Shown one piece after another: positions 17,393-25,401 of a stretch of 64,000 nt of DNA; position 1 is the stretch's first letter; every line of letters starts with the position of its first letter. The stretch is from the NCBI GenBank assembly GCA_963745175.1, contig CAVUWK010000003.1, positions 62,001-126,000 of the forward strand, written 5' to 3'. The translations under genes and the position numbers were made by a program. Under the pieces are notes generated by a model. It was given only the letters and a program-made list of their open reading frames with translations, searched no databases and had not been told where the DNA came from. This DNA is from Bog-473 sp963745175. GTDB taxonomy: Bacteria > Actinomycetota > Acidimicrobiia > Acidimicrobiales > RAAP-2.

Positions 17393-17931
17393 TGGCACGG
17401 AACAACCAGCGCGGCGGCACGACGTCCCGGCGCGCCCCCAAGGACCTCGGGCGCCGGGTCAAGAAGAAGCCCTGTGCGCTGTGCCGGGACAAGACCGAGT
17501 GGGTCGACTACAAGGACGTCCCCATGCTCCGCAAGTACATGAGCGACCGCGGCAAGATCCGTTCGCGCCGGGTGACGGGCAACTGCGCCCAGCACCAGCG
17601 GGCCCTGGCCATGGCGATCAAGACGGCGCGCGAGCTCGTGCTGCTGCCCTACACCCAGCGCACCGTGACGGAGCGCCCGGGCGGCCGGGGCGGCCGCGAC
17701 CGCGGCGAGCGCACGCTCGACTCGGTCCCCACCGAGGCACCGCGCCAGCGTCCCTCCGCCGATGTGCCGGTCGAGAGCGCACCGGCCGAGGCTGTGTCGG
17801 CAGAGGCTGTGCCAATAGAGGCTGTGCCGGACGAGGCCCTGGCCATCGTCGAGCAGGCCGAGGCGGACGCCGAGGGCGGCGCTGTGGTCGAAGTCGTGGT
17901 GGAGCCCGCAGACACGGGGGCAGACGCGTGA
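17392..17931 (+). CDS. rpsR: 30S ribosomal protein bS18 with acidic C-terminal extension
   Basis: The S18 core occupies residues 1-90: a basic N-terminus, the zinc-type motif KPCALCRDK, YKDVPMLRKYMSDRGKI, and RVTGNCAQHQRALAMAIKTAR. The Cys pair plus CxxH (CAQH) marks the zinc-binding form of S18. Most bS18 proteins stop near 80-90 residues; this one continues for a further 90 residues rich in Glu, Ala, Val and Pro with short repeats (AEAVSAEAVPIEAVPDEA). The extension keeps the frame's codon bias and ends by overlapping the rplI start, so it looks genuine. It could be a species-specific tail on the 30S platform. Confidence 0.92.
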   Translation: MARNNQRGGTTSRRAPKDLGRRVKKKPCALCRDKTEWVDYKDVPMLRKYMSDRGKIRSRRVTGNCAQHQRALAMAIKTARELVLLPYTQRTVTERPGGRGGRDRGERTLDSVPTEAPRQRPSADVPVESAPAEAVSAEAVPIEAVPDEALAIVEQAEADAEGGAVVEVVVEPADTGADA

Positions 17932-18377
17932 AGGTCCTACTGCGGGACGACGTCGCCGGCGTGGGGCGCCGGGGGGACATCGTCAAGGTGGCGGGCGGCT
18001 TCGCCCGGAACTTCCTGCTCCCCGAGGGGCGGGCCATCGTGGCCAACGACGGGGTCGAGGGCCAGGCCGAGCAGATGCGGCGCGGGCGCGACCTGCGCGA
18101 GGCCCAGGACCGGGGCGCGGCGGAAGCCCAGGCCACGGTGCTGGCCGGGGCCGTGATCCCGATCAAGGCCAGGGCGTCGGGCGGTGGGCGGCTGTTCGGC
18201 TCCATCGGCCCGGCTGACGTGGTCGAGGCCATCAAGGCCGCCAAGGGGATCGAGGTGGACCGCAGGCACATCCTGCTGCCCGAGCACATCAAGGAGACGG
18301 GATCCTTCGAGGTCACCGTCGAGCTGTTCCGCGACGTCGCCACCATCGTGACGGTGGAGGTCTCGGCGGCCTCCTGA
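17928..18377 (+). CDS. rplI: 50S ribosomal protein bL9
   Basis: A 149-aa two-domain protein of the large subunit. The N-terminal domain reads VKVLLRDDVAGVGRRGDIVKVAGG then FARNFLLPEGRA, followed by the long connecting helix and the RNA-binding C-terminal domain (RLFGSIGPADVVEAI, HILLPEHIKETGSF). The GTG start overlaps the rpsR stop (GTGA), so translation is coupled. It is the last gene of the ribosomal operon; a hairpin lies 54 nt downstream. Confidence 0.95.
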   Translation: MKVLLRDDVAGVGRRGDIVKVAGGFARNFLLPEGRAIVANDGVEGQAEQMRRGRDLREAQDRGAAEAQATVLAGAVIPIKARASGGGRLFGSIGPADVVEAIKAAKGIEVDRRHILLPEHIKETGSFEVTVELFRDVATIVTVEVSAAS

Positions 18378-18430
18378 GCAGGGCGCTCTCCGCGTTCTGG
18401 TCCCAGCAGCATCCGCGTGTTGATACACCC

Positions 18431-18453
18431 GCATGCCCATCATGTGGGCGTGC
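18431..18453 (+). terminator. Possible terminator after rplI
   Basis: GCATGCCCA-TCATG-TGGGCGTGC can fold into a 9-bp stem with one G-U pair and a 5-nt loop, followed by a modestly T-rich stretch (GATTTGCGTTCTT). It lies between rplI and dnaB. The T-tract is weak, so termination may be partial. Confidence 0.4.
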
Positions 18454-18501
18454 CGATTTGCGTTCTTCGTGGTCCCCAGCTGCTGACCAGTCGTGCACGG
18501 C

Positions 18502-18510
18502 TTATCCACA
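18502..18510 (+). promoter_or_regulatory. Perfect DnaA box upstream of dnaB
   Basis: TTATCCACA is an exact match to the consensus DnaA box, 52 nt before the dnaB start. DnaA could regulate dnaB transcription from here. It is a single box, so it is not an origin by itself. Confidence 0.6.
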
Positions 18511-18561
18511 CGTATTGGGGCCTTACCGTCCCCAGGGCGCGACCGGCAAAGTAGGTCCGCC

Positions 18562-19953
18562 GTGGTCCAAGCCTTCGACGACACCCGACACCGCCCGCTC
18601 CGGACGGCCCCCCAGCCCATCTCGAGCGGGGCGCGCGTGCCCCCCCACGACGTCGAAGCGGAGGAGTCGTTGCTCGGCGCCATGCTCCTCTCCAACGACG
18701 CGGCGTCCGTCGGGATCGAGAAGTGCTCGTCGGCCGACTTCTACAAGCCGGCGCACGGATACATCTTCGGCGCCATCCGGGCGCTCATGGAGCGGGGCGA
18801 GGCCATCGACGCGGTGACGGTGACGGACGAGCTCAAGCGCTCCGGGGTGCTCGAGTCGGTCGGCGATCCGTCGATCTTCATCTCCCTCCAGGCCAACACG
18901 CCGTCGATCGCCAACGCCCGGCACTACGCCGAGATCGTCGAGGAGCACGCGCTGCTGCGCAAGCTGATCGGCGTCGCCGGTGACATCGCCGACATCGGCT
19001 ACTCGGTGCCCGAGGACGTCAAGGCGGCGGTCGACGAGGCGGAGCAGATGGTCTTCAACGTCGGCGAGCGCCGCACGGTCGACACCATGCGCCCCCTGCA
19101 CGAGCTCCTGGGTGCGGGGCTGGACCGCATCGAAGAGCTGGGCCAACGCGGCTCGAGCATCACCGGTGTGGCGACCGGCTACCACGAGCTGGACAAGATC
19201 CTGCTGGGCTTCCAGCCCTCGTCGCTCAACATCGTGGGCGCCCGTCCCGGCATGGGCAAGACCAGCTTCGCCCTCGGGGTCCTGGCCAACGTGGGGCTCC
19301 AGGTGCAGCGCCCGGCCCTCCTCTTCTCGCTGGAGATGGGCCACCTCGAGCTGACCCAGCGCCTGCTCGCCTCCGAGGCCGAGGTGAACGGGCAGAGCCT
19401 GCAGACGGGCCGGATCCGCACACAGGACTGGAGCAAGATCGGCATGGCCGTGACGCGCCTGTCCGGCGCGCCGATCTTCATCGACGACAACCCCAACGTG
19501 ACGGTCATGGACATCCGTGCCCGCGCCCGCCGGCTGAAGAAGTCCGAAGGTGACCTCGGGCTCGTCGTCGTCGACTACCTGCAGCTGATGACCGGGCGGG
19601 GCCGAGCGGAGAACCGCCAGACCGAGGTGGCCGAGATCAGCCGTGGCCTCAAGATCCTGGCCCGCGAGCTCGAGGTGCCCGTCGTCGCCCTCTCCCAGCT
19701 GTCCCGGAACCTCGAGTCACGGCAGGACAAGACGCCGCAGCTCTCGGACCTGCGCGAGTCAGGGTCGCTCGAGCAGGACGCCGACGTCGTCCTCTTCATC
19801 TACCGCGAGTCCGAGTACAACGACGAGGTGCCCATCGACCGGGCGGACGACGCGCTGATCGAAGTGGCGAAGCACCGAAACGGCCCGACCGGGAAGGCCA
19901 ACCTCCTGTTCCTGAAGCAGTACGCGCGCTTCGAGAACCACCGCGGCGTCTAG
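18562..19953 (+). CDS. dnaB: Replicative DNA helicase DnaB
   Basis: The hexameric fork helicase. The N-terminal primase-binding domain begins at VPPHDVEAEESLLGAMLLS (residues 27-45). The RecA-like motor has Walker A GARPGMGKTS at 226-235, ALLFSLEMGHLELTQRLL, Walker B LGLVVVDYLQLM and the SQLSRNLESR arginine-finger region. It is 463 aa with no intein, unlike several mycobacterial DnaB proteins. The GTG at 18562 is chosen because relatives have a short N-terminus; an ATG at 18493 in frame is possible. A perfect DnaA box is upstream. Its stop overlaps the converging HAD gene. Confidence 0.95.
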   Translation: MVQAFDDTRHRPLRTAPQPISSGARVPPHDVEAEESLLGAMLLSNDAASVGIEKCSSADFYKPAHGYIFGAIRALMERGEAIDAVTVTDELKRSGVLESVGDPSIFISLQANTPSIANARHYAEIVEEHALLRKLIGVAGDIADIGYSVPEDVKAAVDEAEQMVFNVGERRTVDTMRPLHELLGAGLDRIEELGQRGSSITGVATGYHELDKILLGFQPSSLNIVGARPGMGKTSFALGVLANVGLQVQRPALLFSLEMGHLELTQRLLASEAEVNGQSLQTGRIRTQDWSKIGMAVTRLSGAPIFIDDNPNVTVMDIRARARRLKKSEGDLGLVVVDYLQLMTGRGRAENRQTEVAEISRGLKILARELEVPVVALSQLSRNLESRQDKTPQLSDLRESGSLEQDADVVLFIYRESEYNDEVPIDRADDALIEVAKHRNGPTGKANLLFLKQYARFENHRGV

Positions 19954-20849
19954 GCGGAATCTGTCGGGACGGAGGCCGCCGGCAGCACGAAGTGCTCGAC
20001 GGCGAACGCGAAGCCCTCGTCCTCGTTGCTCTGCGTGGTGCGGTTGGCCGCCTGCTTCACCTCGGGATCCGCGTTGCCCATGGCGATGCTGAGCCCGGAA
20101 TGCTCGAACATCAAGATGTCGTTGGGCTGGTCACCGATGGTGGCGATCTCCGCCGGTTCGAGCTTGTACCGCTGGGCCAGTGAGCGGGCGACGCTCCCCT
20201 TGTTGGCGTCGGGGGAGGTCACGTCGAGGTAGTAGGGCTGGGAGGCGGCCGCCGTCACGTGGTCGCCGAACTTCTCCGCGGCAGCGTGCACGGCCGCCTC
20301 GATGGCGTCGTGGTCGTCGCTCACCCCGACCAGCTTGACCACGCCGTCGGTGAGCCCGTCGAGCCCCGCCATCACCTTGGGCTGGAACTTGACTGTCCAG
20401 GCCTCCCGGTCGACGTGCGGGCCGTTGGGGTCGGGCACGTACCAGTCCGAGCCGCGGTAGAGCCACACGTCGAGCTTGAACGACTTCATGTGGTCGGCGA
20501 CGGGGACGACGAGGTCCTTGGGGATGAGGTGCTGCTCCAGGACCTGCATGGCGCGGTCGACCATCAGGCCGCCGTTGAACGCGGCGATCGGCGTGTCGAG
20601 GTCGAGAGGCTGCACGAGCATCTCCATGCCGCGCGGCGGCCGGCCACTGGTGATGGCGAAGAGAACGCCGGCCTGGCGCAGGCTGCGCACCGCGGCCACC
20701 GCGGCGTGGGTCAGGACCTTGTCCTGGGTGACCAGTGTCCCGTCGACGTCGGCCAGGAAGAGGCGGATGGGGAGTGAGCGCTCCCCGGGTGCGGCGTGGT
20801 CGGAGGTAATCTTCCGATGGTAGGCGCCGCTTCTTCCCCGCCCGCGCAT
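19950..20849 (-). CDS. Cof-type HAD-IIB hydrolase
   Basis: A haloacid dehalogenase-like phosphatase of the Cof/sugar-phosphatase type. Motif I is FLADVDGTLVT, motif II AITSGR, and motif III with IV IATIGDQPNDILMFEHSG, with a type IIB cap between. Substrates of the family are small phosphates such as sugar or cofactor phosphates and cannot be predicted. The ATG at 20849 is the first in-frame start near the family's N-terminus; it would add about 25 residues before the motif I strand, so a shorter, non-ATG start is possible. It is divergent from the next gene and converges with dnaB. Confidence 0.88.
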   Translation of the reverse strand: MRGRGRSGAYHRKITSDHAAPGERSLPIRLFLADVDGTLVTQDKVLTHAAVAAVRSLRQAGVLFAITSGRPPRGMEMLVQPLDLDTPIAAFNGGLMVDRAMQVLEQHLIPKDLVVPVADHMKSFKLDVWLYRGSDWYVPDPNGPHVDREAWTVKFQPKVMAGLDGLTDGVVKLVGVSDDHDAIEAAVHAAAEKFGDHVTAAASQPYYLDVTSPDANKGSVARSLAQRYKLEPAEIATIGDQPNDILMFEHSGLSIAMGNADPEVKQAANRTTQSNEDEGFAFAVEHFVLPAASVPTDSA

Positions 20850-20879
20850 CCATCTCGCCAACCGGGGTATAGCCGCCGC

Positions 20880-21281
20880 ATGGCCCACAACAGCATTCCC
20901 GACAGCCATCGCGACCTGCTGGAGCGTGACTTCGTCACCCTCGCCACGGTGGGCGAGGACGGCTACCCCCAAGTGTCCGAGGTGTGGTTCCTGGCCGAGG
21001 GCGACCAGGTCGCCATGTCGCTCAACACGACGCGTCAGAAGGTGAAGAACCTCGAGGCCGAACCCGCCTGCACGGTGCTGCTGCTCGACCTGCAGAACCC
21101 GTACCGCTACCTCGAGATCAGGGGCACGGCCGTCGTGGCGCCTGACGAGGACCTGGCCTTCGCCAAGCAGGTCGGCGCCAAGTACGACGCCGACCTGAGC
21201 GTGCACGACGCGCCCGGTGACCGTCGCGTCATCGTGCGCATCGTCCCGGCCCGCGTCAACGCCGTCACGATGGGGGGCTAA
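20880..21281 (+). CDS. PPOX-class split-barrel flavin/F420-dependent oxidoreductase
   Basis: A 133-aa split beta-barrel protein of the pyridoxamine 5'-phosphate oxidase superfamily. The sequence LERDFVTLATVGEDGYPQVSEVWF is the opening of the F420- or FMN-binding barrel, and TRQKVKNLEAEPACTVLLL is the second conserved block. Proteins of this subgroup in actinobacteria commonly bind F420. The ATG at 20880 gives the usual length. Its stop overlaps the stop of the converging membrane-protein gene by a few bases. Substrate unknown. Confidence 0.85.
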   Translation: MAHNSIPDSHRDLLERDFVTLATVGEDGYPQVSEVWFLAEGDQVAMSLNTTRQKVKNLEAEPACTVLLLDLQNPYRYLEIRGTAVVAPDEDLAFAKQVGAKYDADLSVHDAPGDRRVIVRIVPARVNAVTMGG

Positions 21282-22042
21282 CTCCGAGCCACTGCCGGAG
21301 TGCGACGCCGCACCCGGCCGGCCGTCGCGGCCCCGGCGAGCACGATCAGGACCAGCGCAGCCCACGGGGACACGAACGCGGCGCAGGCCATTGCGGAGGC
21401 CAGCTCGCCGGCGACGACGATGCCGAGCATGACGGGCCCGAAGTCGGTGAAACGCCGGTGGAAGGCGGCCAGGGTGGCCGCGCTGGTGATGCCCCGCCCG
21501 AGGAGGACCGCGAGCCCGCGGGCCAGGCCGAAGAGCGCGCCGATCGCCAGCGCGGTGACCGGACTGGCGGTGAGGACGGCCAGCACGATCATGAGGTAGA
21601 GCGCGGCGGTCTTGATGTAGGTGACCAGGCCGGTGCCGATCTGCCAGCCGAAGCCCGCGCCGTAGACCCAGGGTCGGAACTGGTCGAGCCAGCGCTCGTT
21701 CACCTGACGGTGGTGGACCGGGAGGTGGAAGCCGCCGAGACGCGCGTCTGACGCCAGCGCCAGGATGGAGGCGGCGCCGGCAACGATCGCCACGGTGACC
21801 GCCGGGGGCGCAGCGCCGCGCACGCCCAGGGCCAGCGCGGCCATGCCGAGGCCGAGTGAGGCGCCGCCCGCGATGCCGCCCGCGACGAACCATGTCGCGG
21901 TGGTCCGGTAGCGGTGACCCCGCCCCTGCTCGGCCAGGGGCGTCACGGTCGCCAACATGGAGATGCCGCACGGTGACCAGGTCGAGCGGGCCGCCGCGAC
22001 GACGGCGACGAGCGCCGCGGCAACGGTGAGGAGGGCGTTCAT
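21278..22042 (-). CDS. Polytopic membrane protein, last gene of the Mau-like operon
   Basis: A 254-aa protein with about seven hydrophobic helices. The first helix contains ARSTWSPCGISML, reminiscent of the SPC.LP motif in the CcdA/DsbD thiol-electron carriers, although only this Cys and one in the last helix (MACAAF) are present. Other segments (QGRGHRYRTTATWFVAGG, GWQIGTGLVTYIKTAALYL split) are not from a family I can name. AAAGGAG lies 7 nt before the ATG at 22042, 16 nt downstream of the light-chain-like gene, so it is the last gene of that operon. A role in moving thiol electrons across the membrane is an inference from context. Confidence 0.72.
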   Translation of the reverse strand: MNALLTVAAALVAVVAAARSTWSPCGISMLATVTPLAEQGRGHRYRTTATWFVAGGIAGGASLGLGMAALALGVRGAAPPAVTVAIVAGAASILALASDARLGGFHLPVHHRQVNERWLDQFRPWVYGAGFGWQIGTGLVTYIKTAALYLMIVLAVLTASPVTALAIGALFGLARGLAVLLGRGITSAATLAAFHRRFTDFGPVMLGIVVAGELASAMACAAFVSPWAALVLIVLAGAATAGRVRRRTPAVARS

Positions 22043-22058
22043 GGATGCTCCTTTGCGG

Positions 22059-23459
22059 TCATGCCGGCGACCCGAGGAAGGGTGCGTCACCGAACGCGAA
22101 GATTCCACCGTCGCGAGCGACCAGCCAGTAGCCGGCGTCGTTGCCGTAGGGCGCGATGCCGACCACGGGTTGGTTCAGTTGGATGGAGCCGGTCGATCCG
22201 TCGAACACGGCGTCCCCGTAGGCGAAGATCCCGCCATCTTCGGCGACCAGCCAGTAGCCGAGTCCCGTGGGCGTGGCCGCCATGGCGACGACCGGTCGGT
22301 TCAGGTGCTGTCCACCCATGGAGCCGAGGAAGAGGGCGTCGCCGAAGGCAAAGATGCCGCCGTCGGCGGCGGCCAGCCAATAACCCAGTCCGGTGGGCGT
22401 GGCCGCCATGCCGACCACCGGGGAATTCAGCGGCTGCCCACCCATGGAGCCGAAGAACAGCGCGTCGCCGTAGTCGAAGATCCCGCCGTCGGCCGCGACG
22501 AGCCAGTAGCCCTGGCCGGACGGAGACGCCGCGATCCCGACGATGGGAGCGTCCAGTGGGCGCCCACCCATGGAGCCGAGGAAGGGGGCCCCGCCGTAGT
22601 CGAAGATGCCCCCGTCGGCCGCTGCCAGGAAGTAGCCGCCGGTCTTGCAGGCCGCCACCGCGACGATCGGCGCGTCGAGGCCGAGTTCGGATGCATCGCC
22701 CTGGTTGGCGAAGTCCCCGAAGCCGAACAGCCGGCCGAACGAGGTGAGGACGGCGTAGCCCTGGTCGTCGGCGCTGGCCGCGAGCCCGACGACCTGGCAG
22801 TTGGTGGCGGGAGAGCCGCACAGCGGCGCGGGCGGGGCCGTCGTCCAGCACGGCTCGTTCTGCTCCGCCGTCCCGTTGTCGACGGCGACGGCGGTGGTGC
22901 ACGAGGGATCGACCGTCCACGGGGGGACGCAGGCGACCACCCGGCAGACGATCCGCCCCATGCAGGCGACGTCCTGGTTGCACTGCCCGTAACGGAACTG
23001 GAGGCATCCGGTCAGATAGGAGTCGCAGCCCTGCGGGCCGCAGCCGCACCCCGTCTGGTCGCAGCCCGGCTCGCAGAAGGCGAAGCCGGCGCTGCACCCG
23101 CTGTCACAGGTGCAGGTGGAATTGCAGTCCATGTAGTACCGGGGGCCGCCGCAAAAGGAGGAGTTGTCCGCCACCCACCAGCCGCCCATGACCGTGTTCT
23201 CCGGGCAGAAGTTGGCGCCGCTGACCGCGCAGCAGAACTCGGAGAACCCCGAGCAGCAGGTGGAGCCGCAGCCACAGCCGGCATTCCCGCATTCGCAGAT
23301 GGCGCCGTAGGCGGTCCCGGGCCGGAGGGCGAGGTCGAGGCCGGACCCGACGGCCACGGCGCTGCCGACGAAGGCGGACCGGTTGATCAGGCTGCGGCGG
23401 CTGAGTCGCCCCTCGAGGACCCGGGCGGTGCGCGCCACGAGCGCGGTGGAGATGCTCAC
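22059..23459 (-). CDS. Tat-exported Cys-rich protein: methylamine dehydrogenase light chain-like domain plus six propeller-like repeats
   Basis: A 466-aa protein. A Tat signal has SRRSLIN at residues 20-26 then a hydrophobic stretch ending near AYGA (50-53). Residues 55-221 hold 28 Cys and resemble the methylamine dehydrogenase light chain: FCPENTVMGGWWVAD (84-98) lines up with the segment holding the first TTQ tryptophan, and PRYYMDC with the YRDCC region. The partner of the second TTQ tryptophan is not clear; Ala165 precedes Cys166 where a Trp is expected, while Trp181 and Trp205 are alternatives. Residues 222-466 are six repeats of about 40 aa with GYWLVAADGGIF. The GTG start overlaps the MauE-like stop as GTGA. 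An enzyme, electron-transfer or surface role are all open. Confidence 0.8.
   Translation of the reverse strand: MSISTALVARTARVLEGRLSRRSLINRSAFVGSAVAVGSGLDLALRPGTAYGAICECGNAGCGCGSTCCSGFSEFCCAVSGANFCPENTVMGGWWVADNSSFCGGPRYYMDCNSTCTCDSGCSAGFAFCEPGCDQTGCGCGPQGCDSYLTGCLQFRYGQCNQDVACMGRIVCRVVACVPPWTVDPSCTTAVAVDNGTAEQNEPCWTTAPPAPLCGSPATNCQVVGLAASADDQGYAVLTSFGRLFGFGDFANQGDASELGLDAPIVAVAACKTGGYFLAAADGGIFDYGGAPFLGSMGGRPLDAPIVGIAASPSGQGYWLVAADGGIFDYGDALFFGSMGGQPLNSPVVGMAATPTGLGYWLAAADGGIFAFGDALFLGSMGGQHLNRPVVAMAATPTGLGYWLVAEDGGIFAYGDAVFDGSTGSIQLNQPVVGIAPYGNDAGYWLVARDGGIFAFGDAPFLGSPA
22062..22796 (-). repeat. Six in-frame propeller-like repeats
   Basis: This part of the light-chain-like gene encodes six consecutive units of about 39-42 residues. 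Each unit has the pattern (I/V)VGxAA...GYWLVAxDGGIFxxGDAxFxGSxG. The third to fifth units are most alike. The sixth lacks the last strand and ends the protein. Such units occur in many actinobacterial secreted proteins and are probably blades of a beta-propeller. Confidence 0.8.
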
Positions 23460-24019
23460 GCCGCCGCGACCGGGCGAGGTCGGGCCAGCCGGCGGGCGCC
23501 GGCCAGGGCGGCCAGGGCGGAGAGGGCCAGGGCGGTGAGCCAGAGCCCGACCGCGCTCACGAAGAGCAGGGGGATCCCGGCGCCGGGCTGATGCGCCAGC
23601 AGCGTCCCCAGGGTGCCATGGCCCGGCGCGTCGGCGGCGACGGCCAGCGCGGCGGCGGCCAGCCCGAGGTCGATGATCAGGTGGAGCCCGGTCGGCGGCG
23701 TGTCCGGTCGGCCGAAGCAGCCACACGTCGCCAGCGGCCCGCCGCGCCGTCGGGTGAAGGCGACGACGCCGAAGAAGCAGAGGTAGGACAGCGCGACGAG
23801 TGCCGCGGTGGCCGGGCGCGGGAACGCGATGGCGGCCAGGCCCAGCGCGGCCTCGGCGAGCGCGCCGACCCGCACGGACCACCGCACGAGCCGGAAGGAT
23901 GGTTTCCCCGGCACCAGCGCGACCATGGCGCGGGCCGTGTCGTCGGGCCGCGCCGCCTTGCCCGCGCCGGCGGCGACGAGCAGGCCGGCAGCGATCAGGT
24001 ACACCCCGATCAGTTCCAT
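23456..24019 (-). CDS. MauE/DoxX-like membrane protein
   Basis: A 187-aa protein with about five membrane helices. It starts MELIGVYLIAAGLLVAAGAGK and contains the LAEAALGLAAIAFPRPA and LSYLCFFGVVAFTRRRGG segments, then LATCGCFGRPD with a CxC pair, the pattern of MauE-type proteins that support disulfide formation in the methylamine dehydrogenase light chain. The ATG at 24019 overlaps the upstream gene by 10 nt, and the stop overlaps the light-chain-like GTG, so the three are translationally coupled. Confidence 0.8.
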   Translation of the reverse strand: MELIGVYLIAAGLLVAAGAGKAARPDDTARAMVALVPGKPSFRLVRWSVRVGALAEAALGLAAIAFPRPATAALVALSYLCFFGVVAFTRRRGGPLATCGCFGRPDTPPTGLHLIIDLGLAAAALAVAADAPGHGTLGTLLAHQPGAGIPLLFVSAVGLWLTALALSALAALAGARRLARPRPVAAA

Positions 24020-24498
24020 TGGGGCCTGGCCGCCGGGAGGTCGGACGTCGCCGGGCTCAGCGTGAGCGAGGTGAGCAGTGTGTTGACGTGGGGCACCAGC
24101 GCCGGCACCTGCGCATGGCTGCCGAGCACGGCGTAGAAGGAGAACGGCCGGCCGGACTCGGTGAAGAACCACTGGGTGCCGGACTGCCCGGGGATCCCCC
24201 GCCTCAGGACCATGGGGGAGAAGTCGTCCTCGGACAGGGCAGAGGGCCGGCCCTGGCGGGCGAAGAGTGCGGTGCCGACGCTCTCGGGGCCGTACTCGAA
24301 GAGGGTGGCGAAGACGTCCGACGGCCCCATCAGCGTGACGGCGCCGCTGCCGAAGTCACCGATGTCGTCGGGAATGGGGAAGGTGGCGAACTGCCCCACC
24401 GGATAGGTCACGCCCACCGCGGCGGGGCGCACGAAGATCCGGCCCTCGAAGCCTGCGGGCAGGCGCGCTGTGATGCCGTGCGCCCCGATGGTCGCCAC
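24010..24498 (-). CDS. Unknown protein of the Mau-like operon
   Basis: A 162-aa protein I do not recognise. It has no signal peptide or membrane helix. Its start is a GTG (VATIGAHGITARLPAGFEG) that touches the stop of the MauD-like gene (TAGTG), and its stop lies inside the MauE-like gene, so it is firmly within the operon. Alternating hydrophobic residues suggest a beta-rich fold. It has no Cys, unlike its neighbours. Guesses of function would have no basis beyond context. Confidence 0.75.
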   Translation of the reverse strand: MATIGAHGITARLPAGFEGRIFVRPAAVGVTYPVGQFATFPIPDDIGDFGSGAVTLMGPSDVFATLFEYGPESVGTALFARQGRPSALSEDDFSPMVLRRGIPGQSGTQWFFTESGRPFSFYAVLGSHAQVPALVPHVNTLLTSLTLSPATSDLPAARPQWN

Positions 24499-25298
24499 TA
24501 TTCGGCTCGCAGGGGCCCGCCCGGGGACTCAGCGGGGACCCGACCGAACGGAAAGACGTCGTCGAGCGTGCGCGGGTAGAGGCTCGGATCACCCGGATGG
24601 ATCCCGGCCGCCCGCAGCACGTCGTCGGCCGCGGCGTCGCGGGCCGGGCCGCCTTCGCCGCGCCCGCGACCGGTCCCGCGACCGGGGGCAACGTGCCCGC
24701 GGTCGTGCTCGGCCCGCCGGACCAGCTCGGCCAGCTGACCGACGTGGCTGGCCACCCCCTGCCCGACCTTCTGCCCGGTGACGCCGTCGACCAACACGAA
24801 GAAGGGAGAGCCGGGCACCTGGTAGTCGACCCAGGCGTCGGTGGACATCACCACCGGGACCCGTCCGGTCGTCCTCGAGCGCACCTCGCCCGGTACCTCG
24901 CGGTCGGGGCCCTTGGTGACGATCACCACGCGGGTGCGGTCCGGGAGCTCGAGGCGTCCCGGCTCCTGCAGGGCGTCCCAGAAGGCGGCGCAGCCGGTGC
25001 AGCCCGAGGAGAGGAACCCCAGCAACGTGAGGTGGTCGCTGTTGTCCACCGCCACGGCCCGGGCGTCCCCGCTCGGCGTCACGCCCGCCACGGCGGGAGC
25101 CACGCCCAGGGCGGGGCCGGCGCCCGGAGGGGCCAGGGCGACCGGGGCGGCGACGGGCACCGGCTCCGTCGGGTCCCCGACACCCACCCCGAGCTCGTGG
25201 AGCGAACGCAGGATGTCGGCATGGCTGCGGAGGAGGCCCGCCACCAGGATGCCGAGGACGAGCACCACGAACGTCGACACAATGACCAGCGCCAGCAC
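24498..25298 (-). CDS. MauD/TlpA-like membrane-anchored thioredoxin-fold protein
   Basis: A 266-aa protein with one N-terminal membrane helix (residues 2-22), a Pro/Ala-rich linker to about 85, and a thioredoxin-like domain in which LLGFLSSGCTGCAAFWDAL places the CTGC pair at 100-103. PGSPFFVLVDG supplies the cis-proline loop. The C-terminal 70 residues are charged. It is the first gene of the leftward operon: AAAGGAGG precedes the GTG at 25298. MauD-type proteins are needed for correct disulfides in the methylamine dehydrogenase light chain, which fits the Cys-rich product encoded downstream. Confidence 0.82.
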   Translation of the reverse strand: MLALVIVSTFVVLVLGILVAGLLRSHADILRSLHELGVGVGDPTEPVPVAAPVALAPPGAGPALGVAPAVAGVTPSGDARAVAVDNSDHLTLLGFLSSGCTGCAAFWDALQEPGRLELPDRTRVVIVTKGPDREVPGEVRSRTTGRVPVVMSTDAWVDYQVPGSPFFVLVDGVTGQKVGQGVASHVGQLAELVRRAEHDRGHVAPGRGTGRGRGEGGPARDAAADDVLRAAGIHPGDPSLYPRTLDDVFPFGRVPAESPGGPLRAE

Positions 25299-25401
25299 AC
25301 CGCCTCCTTTCGCCCGTCCTCCCCAGTATCCATGCCGCGCCCGGTCCGGGCGCGGCATACCACCGCGGCGCGGCCGCCTCTCGTCGGGCATACTCCGCTT
25401 T

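Noticed and set aside
22059..23459. A functional methylamine dehydrogenase
   Set aside because: The propeller subunit gene, amicyanin and mauG are absent, and one TTQ tryptophan is not clearly present; only likeness to the light chain can be claimed.
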